In this document: in pieces, positions 33,140 through 44,142 of the stretch
Position numbering within the stretch: position 1 is the stretch's first letter
Layout: each line of letters opens with the position of its first letter
Source of the DNA: Gammaproteobacteria bacterium
GTDB taxonomy: Bacteria; Pseudomonadota; Gammaproteobacteria; Eutrophobiales; Eutrophobiaceae
DNA length: 64,000 bases
Assembly (NCBI GenBank): GCA_003250975.1
Contig: QKIY01000014.1
Coordinates: forward strand, 103,344 to 167,343
Reading direction: 5' to 3'
Notes under the pieces: generated by a model
Seen by the model: only the letters and a program-made list of their open reading frames with translations
Told to the model about the DNA's origin: nothing
The model's database searches: none
Translations under genes and position numbers: made by a program

Positions 33140-33598
33140 CTAGAGTGACAGGGATTTCAGGGAATCTGACGGCTCGGTTGACTCGCTGCCCACCTCTGCC
33201 AGCCATTCCTCACGCAGCTTCTGCCAGGTCTTCTCGTCCCAGAGTTCAAATTTGTTTCCCTGTCCGAGTAACATGATGTGCTTATTGATACTTGCGTATT
33301 CCCTTAATTCATTCGGCAACAATATCCTGCCCTGGCCGTCCAGCTGGCAGTCCGTTGCGTAGCCCCGCATCATCTGTTTGGCGCGGCGACCCTGTTTATC
33401 AAAATCTGAAAGAGCAGCGAGTTTGCCTTCAATGATTTCCCACTCAGGCAGGGGATAGAGCCACAGGGATCGATCCAGTGGATTCAGTGTAAGAATCAGG
33501 CAACCGTCAGACAGGCCCACAAGACGGTCTCGATAGCGGCTTGGCACCGCCATCCGGCCCTTGTTGTCCACGCTGAGTTTGGTGCACCCTCTAAACAC
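33140..33598 (-). CDS. mraZ: transcriptional regulator MraZ (GTG start)
   Basis: 152 aa; MFRGCTKLSVDNKGRMAVPSRYRD; GGGGAG RBS upstream. Confidence 0.97.
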   Translation of the reverse strand: MFRGCTKLSVDNKGRMAVPSRYRDRLVGLSDGCLILTLNPLDRSLWLYPLPEWEIIEGKLAALSDFDKQGRRAKQMMRGYATDCQLDGQGRILLPNELREYASINKHIMLLGQGNKFELWDEKTWQKLREEWLAEVGSESTEPSDSLKSLSL

Positions 33599-33625
33599 TG
33601 AAACTCCCCAGAATTACTGTTATTT

Positions 33626-33655
33626 TTACCCACAATTACCCACAATTACCCACCA
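33626..33655 (-). promoter_or_regulatory. three MraZ-box direct repeats (GTGGGTAATT-type, 10-bp period)
   Basis: Plus strand TTACCCACAA TTACCCACAA TTACCCACCA (33626-33655); reverse complement carries TGGG at 10-bp spacing, as for known MraZ operators upstream of mraZ. Confidence 0.85.
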
Positions 33656-33659
33656 GCGA

Positions 33660-33689
33660 ACTATAGGTACTCAGGAATGTTTATGTCAA
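33660..33689 (-). promoter_or_regulatory. sigma70-type promoter of the mraZ/dcw cluster
   Basis: Minus strand TTGACA (33684-33689), 18-nt spacer, TATAGT (33660-33665); predicted start lies at the edge of the MraZ boxes. Confidence 0.75.
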
Positions 33690-33882
33690 GCAATCTTTGA
33701 TCTTTTTGGGAGGGATTCTGTCTTATTTTACAGATACTTAGGGGAAAAACTTGAGTAAGGTGCCCGATATGGTTTTGGACGTAATTTATTTAATTATTTA
33801 TATCATGAGGTTGCATAACAAAGTTAATGTAGTGTGCGATTAGGTTCCTATGAGACTTGGACTCGTTTGAGAAATAAAAAAA

Positions 33883-34318
33883 ATGAGAGGTCGACCTGTA
33901 AGCCGGGTTCTGTCGTGGCCGTAATCTACGACCACGGGCAATCATTCATCTAGGATATACGTCACCGTATACCTCCAGCAACTTACCCAGGGGCAGCGCG
34001 GGCAGCGCTCAGACTGTGACGTCAAGCCCCTCTATTTAGTCTTGCTCCAGGTGGGGTTTACCCTGCCACTGATATTACTACCAGCGCGGTGTGCTCTTAC
34101 CACACCATTTCACCCTTACCTTGCCTCCTCCGGGAAGGAACAGATTGATAGTAAGTACTTACTAGATATGATCCTGCCTGGAGGAGGCAAGGCGGTATAT
34201 TTTCTGTGGCACTTTCCGTAAGCTCACGCTTCCCAGATGTTATCTGGCACCCTGCCCTTTGGAGCCCGGACTTTCCTCTGCAGGTGACTGCAGCGATTGC
34301 CCGGTCGACACTCTCATT
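33883..34318 (-). ncRNA. rnpB: RNase P RNA component (bacterial type A)
   Basis: Minus strand GAGGAAAGTCCGGGCTCC, GCAGGGTGCCAG, GGTAAGGGTGAAA, TAGATGAATGATTG, CGACAGAACCCGGCTTA; P1 ends ATGAGAG/CTCTCAT pair; T-rich tract follows. Confidence 0.96.
34119..34192 (-). repeat. long P12-position hairpin within rnpB
   Basis: CCTTGCCTCCTC (34119-34130) / GAGGAGGCAAGG (34181-34192), perfect 12 bp, with further imperfect pairing and an apical palindrome AGTAAGTACTTACT. Confidence 0.8.
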
Positions 34319-34375
34319 CAAAGTCTCTGTGAAACCGCGCAAAGATGCAAGCCCGTAATGGTAACTACCGGGTAT

Positions 34376-35224
34376 TCAATCCCCTTTGATACCCAGGGCC
34401 AACTGATAGAGCCTGTTCTTGTTTTCACCCAGTATCTCAGACGCAAGGCTAACTGCCTGTTTCAGAGACATATTTTTCATGAGTAGTTGTAAAACCCTGA
34501 TTGCTTCGTCGCGGGGGATCGTTTCACCGGACTCGGGACGGCCCGCAACAATGAGGACGAATTCTCCCTTCAACCGCTGTTTATCCTCTGCAAGCCAAGC
34601 TTTCAGGTTCAGCAGGCTATCCTTGCGTACTGCTTCGTGCTGCTTGGTCAGTTCCTTCGCAATAACGGCCTGTCTTTCCCCGCCGAAACTGCTGACCATA
34701 TCCTCCAGGCAGCCCTGCAGCCGGTGTGGCGCCTCGTAAAAGATCATAGTCCGCTCCTCGTGGGACAATTCCCCCAGGCGCCGGAGACGTCCAGACTGTC
34801 TGGCAGGCAAAAAGCCTTCGTAGATAAAACGGTCTGTTGGCAAGCCTGCAACTGAAAGCGCTGCGATAACGGCCGCTGGGCCGGGAATCGGTACCACGCT
34901 GATACCTTCCGCGTGGGCCGCCTGAACGAGACAGTAACCCGGATCATTGATCAGCGGAGTCCCGGCATCGGATATCAATGCCAGGGATTGCCCTTTTCCT
35001 ATTCTGGCAATTGCCTCATTGACCCTGACGGCCTCGTTATGCTCATGGTAGGATTGCACAGGTGTCGTGATAGCAAAGTGATCTAACAGTTTCCTGCTGT
35101 GGCGGGTATCTTCTGCGAGGATCAGGTCGACGGCTCTCAGGATGGTAACTGCCCTGGGACTGAAATCATCCAGATTACCCAAAGGAGTGGCTACCACATA
35201 TAATGTCCCCGAATCTTTTAACAT
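34376..35224 (-). CDS. rsmI: 16S rRNA (cytidine1402-2'-O)-methyltransferase RsmI
   Basis: 282 aa; LYVVATPLGNLDDFSPRAV, ISDAGTPLINDPGY. Confidence 0.97.
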   Translation of the reverse strand: MLKDSGTLYVVATPLGNLDDFSPRAVTILRAVDLILAEDTRHSRKLLDHFAITTPVQSYHEHNEAVRVNEAIARIGKGQSLALISDAGTPLINDPGYCLVQAAHAEGISVVPIPGPAAVIAALSVAGLPTDRFIYEGFLPARQSGRLRRLGELSHEERTMIFYEAPHRLQGCLEDMVSSFGGERQAVIAKELTKQHEAVRKDSLLNLKAWLAEDKQRLKGEFVLIVAGRPESGETIPRDEAIRVLQLLMKNMSLKQAVSLASEILGENKNRLYQLALGIKGD

Positions 35225-35265
35225 GTGAAACTCCGCCTGACGGCACTGGTCATAATTTCGCTACC

Positions 35266-37137
35266 ATGTTACACGCAATAAAAAATTTCCGGATTACTGT
35301 TTTCCTGGTTTTATTTTCCATTTCTGCCGGATGCACAATCGTCCCGCCGAAACCTGATAAGGAAGTTGAACAACAGGCTATCGCCTTCCAACAGGCCGGA
35401 AACCCGCTTGCGGCTGCTGAGGAATATATGCAACTCGCACAGGAATATGATTATTACGCTGAATATTTCTATATAAAAGCCGCACGTAATTATTTCGTCG
35501 CAAATGCCACAGATATGTCTGAAAACACCCTCAAAAAACTCAGGCCGGAGAAACTGGATGCCATACAGAAATTTGAAAGCCAGATTTTGATATCAAGGAT
35601 CCATCTCTCGCGCGACGATGCTTTATTGGCTCTCCATATCCTGAAAGCAGAAGTACCGGCTGATGCACCAGCTGAGCTAAAGGCCGAGTACCATATAACA
35701 AAATCCATTGCATATGAGAAAGATAACCAGGCACTGAATGCCTTTCAGGAAAGAATCAAATACAGCCCCTTTATCAGCAAGGAAGAAGACAAAATAAATA
35801 ACCGGAAACGAATATGGCAACTTATTGCAAACACGGAATTAACAGCTCTCGAAGAGGCATTACAAACAGCCGATAGGAAATCTGACCTGGCCGGCTGGCT
35901 GGAGCTGGGCATAATCAGCAAAACAAGCCTTTATAATCTGCCAATCCTGGAATCTTCAATCATTTCCTGGGAAAAGCGCTACCCGAAGCACCCTGCAAGC
36001 AAGGAAACAGTACAGATAATTCTGGCTCTGGGAAAGGAAGTTAACCAGTTACCGAAACAGATCGCATTATTATTACCGCTTAGCAAACAATATCGCGATT
36101 TCTCAAATGCTATCCAAGATGGTTTTCTTGCAGCTTGGTACAACGCCTCCGGTAAAAAACCTGCATTAAGGATTTACGATAGTTCACAGGGAAACATTAC
36201 TGATATCTATCAAAAGGCTGTTGAAGAAGGTGCTGAATTTATAGTCGGACCACTGGAAAAGGAATCTATTAAGGATCTGCTTACATCTGATACAGTGACT
36301 ACCAAGACATTGACTCTTAATCGAATAAGTACCGACGAGTCAATCTCCACACAGAGACCTGGTACGGATATTACCCCCATGATCTATCAATTCGGGCTAG
36401 TGCCTGAGGATGAAGCAAACCAGATTGCGGGGCAGATCTTGCTTGACGGCCATTCAAATGCCCTGATTGTCACTCCTGACAATAGCTGGGGTGACAGGAT
36501 CTTCGATGCCTTTAGTTCAAATTGGCTAAAACTTGGCGGCACAATTATTAATCACGTCAAGATCTTTGACACAAGCAGGAATTACGCAATACCGATTGAA
36601 CAACTTCTTAATATTACGGAAAGTAAGAAACGTGCAAGGGATCTTATGACAACCCTGGGCCGAAAGCTGAATTTCGAACCCAGACCACGCCAGGATGCCG
36701 ATGTTATTTTTATAGCTGCGACTGCCGAAATGGCAAGGCAGCTTATGCCGCAACTCCGCTTCTATGGCGCGGGGGATATTGATACTTATTCCATATCAAA
36801 TGTTTTTACCGGAATATATGCACCGTCTAAAGACAGTGATATCGACGGCGTCATATTTACAGATATGCCCTGGGTGGTCGATCCTGAATACCAGTCATCA
36901 CTATTACAGCAACAACTTAACCAGACATGGCAACAGGATAACTCGCCGTACCGGCGTCTTTTTGCCCTTGGTATTGATGCATACCAGATAATACCTTTCC
37001 TGGGCAGCCTCTATATTCAGGGCAACAGCTATGCGGGGAATACCGGTAGTCTTGTTATTGATAATTATGGCCATGTTACCCGTCAATCCGTACTGGCCAG
37101 GTTTGTTAAGGGTGTTCCTGTCAAAATTCAGAGATAG
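35266..37137 (+). CDS. lpoA: penicillin-binding protein activator LpoA family lipoprotein
   Basis: Lipobox FSISAGC; TPR-like N-terminal part and periplasmic-binding-like C-terminal domain; rsmI-lpoA-yraN context. Start taken at the ATG at 35266. Confidence 0.9.
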   Translation: MLHAIKNFRITVFLVLFSISAGCTIVPPKPDKEVEQQAIAFQQAGNPLAAAEEYMQLAQEYDYYAEYFYIKAARNYFVANATDMSENTLKKLRPEKLDAIQKFESQILISRIHLSRDDALLALHILKAEVPADAPAELKAEYHITKSIAYEKDNQALNAFQERIKYSPFISKEEDKINNRKRIWQLIANTELTALEEALQTADRKSDLAGWLELGIISKTSLYNLPILESSIISWEKRYPKHPASKETVQIILALGKEVNQLPKQIALLLPLSKQYRDFSNAIQDGFLAAWYNASGKKPALRIYDSSQGNITDIYQKAVEEGAEFIVGPLEKESIKDLLTSDTVTTKTLTLNRISTDESISTQRPGTDITPMIYQFGLVPEDEANQIAGQILLDGHSNALIVTPDNSWGDRIFDAFSSNWLKLGGTIINHVKIFDTSRNYAIPIEQLLNITESKKRARDLMTTLGRKLNFEPRPRQDADVIFIAATAEMARQLMPQLRFYGAGDIDTYSISNVFTGIYAPSKDSDIDGVIFTDMPWVVDPEYQSSLLQQQLNQTWQQDNSPYRRLFALGIDAYQIIPFLGSLYIQGNSYAGNTGSLVIDNYGHVTRQSVLARFVKGVPVKIQR

Positions 37138-37142
37138 ATAGT

Positions 37143-37520
37143 GTGGCAGGCACGAATAACACCAATGAAACAGGTAAATGGGCAGAAAACCTTGCATTTG
37201 AATACCTGTCTTCCTGCGGACTTGCTGTTCTGGAAAGAAATTACAGGTGTCCGGGCGGGGAAATTGATCTCATTATGCAAGACAAAAAAACGATAGTATT
37301 TATAGAAGTAAAATACCGTAAAAATGACCTGTATTATGATGTCATTGAGGCTGTTGATAAAAGAAAATGTGATCGAATCATCAAAACTGGATTGTATTAC
37401 CAGCAATCTGCCAAACCCGGTTCCGAATTGACCTGCCGTTTTGATATCGTTGCCATTTCAGGTGATAGGCATAAACCCAGTATCAAATGGATAAAAAATG
37501 CATTCGATGCACAAACATAA
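37143..37520 (+). CDS. yraN: YraN family protein (UPF0102; GTG start)
   Basis: 125 aa; GKWAENLAFEYLSSCGLAVLERNYRCPGGEIDLI...FIEVKYR. Confidence 0.94.
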   Translation: MAGTNNTNETGKWAENLAFEYLSSCGLAVLERNYRCPGGEIDLIMQDKKTIVFIEVKYRKNDLYYDVIEAVDKRKCDRIIKTGLYYQQSAKPGSELTCRFDIVAISGDRHKPSIKWIKNAFDAQT

Positions 37521-38716
<1,196 letters not shown>

Positions 38717-38731
38717 GGCAATAGTAACTGG

Positions 38732-39217
38732 CTATAGATTTTCGAGATAGATATTTCTGTCTTCGGTTGAAAAACAACAAACAGTTATATTAATAAAATT
38801 ATCCTGCTGTTTTTTTAATGCCTCCAGGGCTATACGGGCCGCTTCATTTTTAGGGTAGCCATAAATACCCGTGCTGATACAGGGGAAGGCGATACTTTTT
38901 ATATCATTTGCTATGGCAAGCTTCAGGCAATTCTCGTAGCAACTCTGTAACAATCGTGCTTCATTCTTGTTTCCTCCTTGCCAAACTGGTCCCACAGTGT
39001 GGATTATCCACTTTGCATTGAGCTTGAACCCCGGTGACAATTTGGCTTCACCTGTTTCACAACCACCCAGTGTCCGGTTAAATTCCCTCAACTCCGGTCC
39101 TGCAGCACGGTGAATTGCACCATCAACCCCTCCACCTCCCAGCAGTGAATTGTTTGCCGCATTGACAATTGCATCTACTCTGAGAGTTGTGATATCTGAC
39201 TGTATTATTTCAATCAA
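38732..39217 (-). CDS. macro-domain protein (O-acetyl-ADP-ribose deacetylase-like)
   Basis: 161 aa; [37 protein letters not shown]. Confidence 0.94.
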   Translation of the reverse strand: MIEIIQSDITTLRVDAIVNAANNSLLGGGGVDGAIHRAAGPELREFNRTLGGCETGEAKLSPGFKLNAKWIIHTVGPVWQGGNKNEARLLQSCYENCLKLAIANDIKSIAFPCISTGIYGYPKNEAARIALEALKKQQDNFINITVCCFSTEDRNIYLENL

Positions 39218-39242
39218 CTTGGATTGTAATGCGTCTTGTGAC

Positions 39243-39644
39243 CTACTTGATGATTTTCAAATGTGGTGCCCTTGGATTATTACTTTTCTTCTCTGCCTGC
39301 TCATTAGTTTCACTCTTGTCTTGATCTTCCTCGGGAAAGATCATGCCCTTGCCATTTTCCTTGGCATATATGGCCAGTACGGCAGACATTGGAATATATA
39401 AATCACGGGACACTCCCTTAAAACGTGCACTGAAACTAATGTCATCATTTGACATGTTAAAATCATGTACTGCGTCCGGATGAATATTCAGGATAATCCT
39501 GTCATCTTCAATAAATTCACCCGGTACATCTATTTCCGCAACCGTAGTATTAACTATCAGATAGGGTGTCATTGCATTGTCAAGTATCCACTCATGGAGT
39601 GCCCGTAATAGATAAGGGCGGTTTGAGGTCATCGAAGATTCCAC
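39243..39644 (-). CDS. sspB: ClpXP protease specificity-enhancing factor SspB
   Basis: 133 aa; [26 protein letters not shown]-terminal RAPHLKIIK resembles the ClpX-binding tail; next to sspA. Confidence 0.95.
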   Translation of the reverse strand: MESSMTSNRPYLLRALHEWILDNAMTPYLIVNTTVAEIDVPGEFIEDDRIILNIHPDAVHDFNMSNDDISFSARFKGVSRDLYIPMSAVLAIYAKENGKGMIFPEEDQDKSETNEQAEKKSNNPRAPHLKIIK

Positions 39645-40274
39645 TTAACTGCTTCTCAATTCCCTTTCCTTGTCAGAGAGACTCTGTTTGAAACTCTCTC
39701 TTTCAAACAGGCGATCAGCATATTTTGAAATAGCCTTGGCCGACGTGGGAAGCTTTATGCCATAACTTTCAAGACGCCATAAAAGTGCTGACATGCAGCA
39801 GTCTACTAACGAATACTCGTCAGACATAAAAAAAGGTTTTTGCTCAAATACAGGTGATATTGAGGTCAGATTATCCCTAAGATGTTTACTCGCATTTGCG
39901 GCCGCGATCTCATTATCACCTTCAATATCATCTATAAGTGAGTAAAGATCCTTCATCACGCGGTAACGTAACTGCCTATTACTTGCCCTTGCAACCGGAT
40001 CAACTGGCATCAGAGGTGGATGGGGAAATCGCTCATCCAGATATTCCATAATGATCTGTGCTTCATACAATACAAGTTCCCTGTCAATCAGGGTCAAAAG
40101 AGTATTGTATGGATTAAGTTCGTTTAATTCCTCTGGCCTATTTTCATCGGTGATATAATTGATATCAACGTTGATATCTTTTTCAGCCAGTACGATTCGA
40201 ACAGCATGGCTTAGCGGAGTAACAGAATCCGTATATAACACCATAACTGATCGCCTATTGGCAATGCTAGCCAT
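39645..40274 (-). CDS. sspA: stringent starvation protein A
   Basis: 209 aa; GST-like fold, MVLYTDSVTPLSHAVRIVLAEKDI. Confidence 0.94.
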   Translation of the reverse strand: MASIANRRSVMVLYTDSVTPLSHAVRIVLAEKDINVDINYITDENRPEELNELNPYNTLLTLIDRELVLYEAQIIMEYLDERFPHPPLMPVDPVARASNRQLRYRVMKDLYSLIDDIEGDNEIAAANASKHLRDNLTSISPVFEQKPFFMSDEYSLVDCCMSALLWRLESYGIKLPTSAKAISKYADRLFERESFKQSLSDKERELRSS

Positions 40275-40320
40275 AATTTCCCTCCGGCTTTCTAATCAAC
40301 AACAACAAGCTTGACTAGCC

Positions 40321-41064
40321 CTATTTAACATCCCGCCAGTATTCCTTTTTCAACTTATAGGCAACAGGAAGAAGCACAAGCAAATAAATAATCACCCAAA
40401 TACCGATCTTTTCACGCTTTAGTTTTACCGGTTCAGAGAGATAGACCAGAAAATTCACCAGATCATAAACCGTTTCTTCGTATTCTTGTGGGCTGAGTTT
40501 GCCGGGGGAACCCGTTTCAAGGCCTTCTATAACTTTTACACTGCTGCCATCACCCCTTGTTACAGTGTTATACACGGGACGTTGGAAACCCTGCAGTTCC
40601 CATAGTACATGCGGCATGGCTGTATCCTTGAACTGCAGATTATTGACCCCGAACGGCCTTGAAGGATCACTGTAAAACGACAGGAAATAGGAGTATAACC
40701 AATCAGCTCCGCGTGCCCTGGCTATCACTGACAGATCCGGTGGACTTACTCCGAAAAAAACCTTGCTCTCAGAAGGTTTCATTGCAATTTTCATTGTTTC
40801 GCCTGATTTGTCAGTTCCAAACATGAAATTTTCTTTCAGCGTCTGTTCGGAGATACCTAGATCCTTACCGAGCCGGTTATAACGCATATAGGAAGCAGAA
40901 TGACAGCTCAGGCAATAATTGATGAATATGCGTGCTCCGCGTTGCAATGACTTGGTGTCAGTGAGATCAACTTCTATATTATAACTATTCGTACCATTGC
41001 TGGTGGCATGTACTACGGACGTCAGCAATGGAAAGAGGCAGATAAATAATATTACTTTTTTCAC
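40321..41064 (-). CDS. petC: cytochrome c1 of the bc1 complex
   Basis: 247 aa; CLSCHS heme motif, signal peptide, C-terminal TM; bc1 operon. Confidence 0.96.
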   Translation of the reverse strand: MKKVILFICLFPLLTSVVHATSNGTNSYNIEVDLTDTKSLQRGARIFINYCLSCHSASYMRYNRLGKDLGISEQTLKENFMFGTDKSGETMKIAMKPSESKVFFGVSPPDLSVIARARGADWLYSYFLSFYSDPSRPFGVNNLQFKDTAMPHVLWELQGFQRPVYNTVTRGDGSSVKVIEGLETGSPGKLSPQEYEETVYDLVNFLVYLSEPVKLKREKIGIWVIIYLLVLLPVAYKLKKEYWRDVK

Positions 41065-42296
41065 GGCATTGTCACCCTCTCGGGCACTGGTTTGTCATTA
41101 TCCCTGCGTGTATAAAACGGCATTAGCAGGAAAAATAGAAAATAAATTACAGAAAATATTCTCGCCAGCCAGGTGTACAGGGGGGTGGCTACCTGCATAC
41201 CCAGCCACCCGAGGAAGAGGAAACTAATAACAAAGGCAGTTAAAGCAATTCGATAAAACCAGCCCCGATAACGAATAGATTTTACCGGGCTGCGATCTAG
41301 CCATGGCAGGAAAAAGAACAATATTACTGCAAACCCCATGGCAACCAAACCGCCAAATTTATCGGGTATAGCACGCAAAATCGCATAATAGGGCGTGAAG
41401 TACCAGGCAGGAACGATATGTTCAGGTGTACTTAGTGGATTAGCAGGTACAAAATTGGCGTGTTCCAGGAAAAACCCGTGTAATTCCGGGTAATAGAAAA
41501 TCACAAGTGAAAACACGATCAAAAATATTACAACTCCATATATATCCTTGACCGTGTAATACGGGTGAAAGGGAATTCCATCCAATGGTATGCCATTGGC
41601 ATCTTTGTGCTTTTTTATCTCTATGCCATCTGGGTTGTTGGATCCCACTTCATGCAAGGCAATGATATGAACAAAAACAAGACCGAGTAATACTAATGGC
41701 ATGGCAATAACATGGAATGAAAAAAACCGGTTCAGGGTAACATCTGAAACAACATAATCCCCTCGGATCCATAATGCCAGATCTTCACCAACTACAGGTA
41801 TAGCGCCAAATAACGAGGTTATAACCTGTGCAGCCCAATAGGACATTTGTCCCCATGGTAATAAATATCCAAAAAATGCTTCAGCCATCAGTGTTAGATA
41901 AATAAACATCCCCGTGAGCCAAAGTAATTCTCTCGGTTTCTTGAATGATCCATATAGCAGGGCACGGAACATATGCAGGTAAATCACAATAAAAAAAGCG
42001 GAGGAACCGGTAGAATGCATGTAGCGTATCCACCAACCCCATTCAACATCACGCATAATATATTCTACAGAGGCAAACGCATGTTCAGCAGATGGTTTGT
42101 AATTCATTGTCAGCCAGATACCGGTAACTATCTGGATTACCAGTACCAATAATGCAAGCGAACCAAAAAAATACCAGAAATTAAAATTCTTCGGTGCATA
42201 ATATTTGGCCAGATGTTCATTCCAAAGTTTTGTTAACGGGAAACGGGCATCTATCCATGACAAGAAACTACAGAGCATTTTCGTGATAACGTTCAT
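41061..42296 (-). CDS. petB: cytochrome b of the bc1 complex
   Basis: 411 aa; multi-TM, GYLLPWGQMSYWAAQVITS, PEW-type VPAWYFTPYYAILRAIP. Confidence 0.98.
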   Translation of the reverse strand: MNVITKMLCSFLSWIDARFPLTKLWNEHLAKYYAPKNFNFWYFFGSLALLVLVIQIVTGIWLTMNYKPSAEHAFASVEYIMRDVEWGWWIRYMHSTGSSAFFIVIYLHMFRALLYGSFKKPRELLWLTGMFIYLTLMAEAFFGYLLPWGQMSYWAAQVITSLFGAIPVVGEDLALWIRGDYVVSDVTLNRFFSFHVIAMPLVLLGLVFVHIIALHEVGSNNPDGIEIKKHKDANGIPLDGIPFHPYYTVKDIYGVVIFLIVFSLVIFYYPELHGFFLEHANFVPANPLSTPEHIVPAWYFTPYYAILRAIPDKFGGLVAMGFAVILFFFLPWLDRSPVKSIRYRGWFYRIALTAFVISFLFLGWLGMQVATPLYTWLARIFSVIYFLFFLLMPFYTRRDNDKPVPERVTMP

Positions 42297-42886
42297 GCGT
42301 TCACACCGGAATCATCACCAACAAGTATGCGTGTGTCGCTCAAAAACTTGTATGGAGGCACGACTAGATTAGAAGGGGCAGGCACACCCTTGAAGACACG
42401 GCCGGCAAGGTCGAAACGGGAACCATGGCAGGGGCAGAAAAATCCGCCTTTCCACTCCGGCCCGAGAGCTTCCCCGCCATCAGGCAGGTATTTGGGCGAA
42501 CAACCAAGGTGAGTACAGATTCCTACCACGACAAGATATTCCGGTTTAATAGAACGATACTCGTTCTTTGCATAAGGAGGTTGCTGATCTACCGAAGAGT
42601 CCGGATCACGTAATGAAGTATTCATGGAAGGCAAATCATCCAGTTCCTGCTTGGTCCGTCTCAGTATCCAGATCGGTTTCCCCTGCCACTTTTCGATCTT
42701 CAATTCCCCGGGCTGCAACTCGCTGATATCAACTTCAATAGGGGCGCCGATGGCCTTGGTCTTTTCACTGGGTTTCATTGCCGAGATGAATGGAATACTG
42801 CTCGCTACTACGCCAACCCCACCAATCACAGTCGCTGTGGTCGTCAAAAACCGACGACGATGCTTATCGATTTCCCCGTCTTGCAT
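42293..42886 (-). CDS. petA: ubiquinol-cytochrome c reductase Rieske iron-sulfur subunit
   Basis: 197 aa; RRRFLT Tat-like N-terminus; CTHLGC...CPCHGSRFD. Confidence 0.98.
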   Translation of the reverse strand: MQDGEIDKHRRRFLTTTATVIGGVGVVASSIPFISAMKPSEKTKAIGAPIEVDISELQPGELKIEKWQGKPIWILRRTKQELDDLPSMNTSLRDPDSSVDQQPPYAKNEYRSIKPEYLVVVGICTHLGCSPKYLPDGGEALGPEWKGGFFCPCHGSRFDLAGRVFKGVPAPSNLVVPPYKFLSDTRILVGDDSGVNA

Positions 42887-42935
42887 AAATCACATTCCCC
42901 ACAAAAACTTAACCTGTATTTACTGCAAAGGCTGT

Positions 42936-42960
42936 ATTATAACATGGCATGTCAAGCCAT
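42936..42960 (-). promoter_or_regulatory. putative extended -10 promoter of petABC with dyad ATGGC-N7-GCCAT
   Basis: Minus strand TGTTATAAT (extended -10; TATAAT at 42936-42941); dyad ATGGC (42944-42948) / GCCAT (42956-42960) immediately upstream. Confidence 0.5.
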
Positions 42961-43007
42961 CTGTGAAAAAAGTAGCTATCGTACCTTAGTTTGCAATTAG
43001 AGAGGAA

Positions 43008-44138
43008 ATGCAAATTACCCCTAGCCTGAAATACGTATTGCGATATATGCTCCTGGGCCTGCTCGCAGCCGGCATCATCCTGCTGATCTGGCCAGAATTG
43101 ATACAGAGGCCCGGTGGCATTCGGCCCTCATTCGGTGGGCGGTTCGTTGACTCTTACAGCAAGGCCGTCAATAAGGCAGCCCCGGCCGTTGTTAACGTTT
43201 ACGCGAGCAAGGTATTCCAGCAACCCGTTAATCCCTTGTTCCGGGACCCCCTGTTCCAGCGCTTTTTCGGCCAGCCCCGGCAACCGGCACCCAACACGCT
43301 CCGTGACAGCAACCTGGGCTCAGGCGTGCTGATGAATCCGGAAGGTTATATCCTCACGAACGCCCATGTGATCCTGGGCAAGGATGAGATCAGTATTACT
43401 TTCAACAACGGCCGCCAGACCAGCGCCAGTCTAATCGGCATAGACCCAGATACAGACCTCGCCGTACTAAAGATTGATCTGCCTGACCTGCCACAGATCA
43501 AGGTCGGCGACTCAGATCAGCTGCGCGTCGGCGATGTCGTACTAGCCATCGGCAACCCCTATGACTTTGGACAGACCGTCACCCAGGGCATTGTCAGCGC
43601 CAAGGGGCGCAAGCGTATGGGGATCACGACCTTCGAGGACTTTATCCAGACTGATGCAGACATCAATCCGGGCAACTCGGGCGGCGCCTTGATCACAGCG
43701 CGGGGTGAGCTTATCGGGATCAACACCGCCATTGTCTCCAGCAGCGGAGGATCCGAGGGGATCGGATTGGCTACCCCCATCAACCTAGCGCTGCATGTCA
43801 TGGAACAATTGATTACCAAGGGGCACGTCGTCCGTGGCTGGCTTGGCATCGAGGCCCAGATCCTGCCACCCAACGTCCTCCGGGACAGTGGTGTCAACGG
43901 GGGTGGAGGTGTCCTGGTGGCCGGGGTCCTCAATGGCGGGCCGGCCCATAATGCCGGCATCATGCCCGGCGACATTATTCTGAATGTGGAGGGTCAGCCT
44001 GTCAGCAACCCGCAGCAGGCTATTGAGATGATTTCGGGGATGACGCCCGGAGAAAGGATCGATATAGAACTCATACGTGGATGGGAAAAAGTCGGTGTGA
44101 CGGCTGAGGTGGCAGAAAGACCAGTGCTGGGGCGCTGA
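43008..44138 (+). CDS. DegS/AlgW-type periplasmic serine protease (HtrA family)
   Basis: 376 aa; N-terminal TM, TNAHVI, DTDLAVLKID, GNSGGAL, single C-terminal PDZ domain. Confidence 0.93.
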   Translation: MQITPSLKYVLRYMLLGLLAAGIILLIWPELIQRPGGIRPSFGGRFVDSYSKAVNKAAPAVVNVYASKVFQQPVNPLFRDPLFQRFFGQPRQPAPNTLRDSNLGSGVLMNPEGYILTNAHVILGKDEISITFNNGRQTSASLIGIDPDTDLAVLKIDLPDLPQIKVGDSDQLRVGDVVLAIGNPYDFGQTVTQGIVSAKGRKRMGITTFEDFIQTDADINPGNSGGALITARGELIGINTAIVSSSGGSEGIGLATPINLALHVMEQLITKGHVVRGWLGIEAQILPPNVLRDSGVNGGGGVLVAGVLNGGPAHNAGIMPGDIILNVEGQPVSNPQQAIEMISGMTPGERIDIELIRGWEKVGVTAEVAERPVLGR

Positions 44139-44142
44139 CCTT

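Noticed and set aside
34097-34342. 81-aa minus-strand ORF MRGFTETLNESVDRAIAAVTCRGKSG...
   Set aside because: It lies wholly within rnpB and is the translation of the RNase P RNA sequence.
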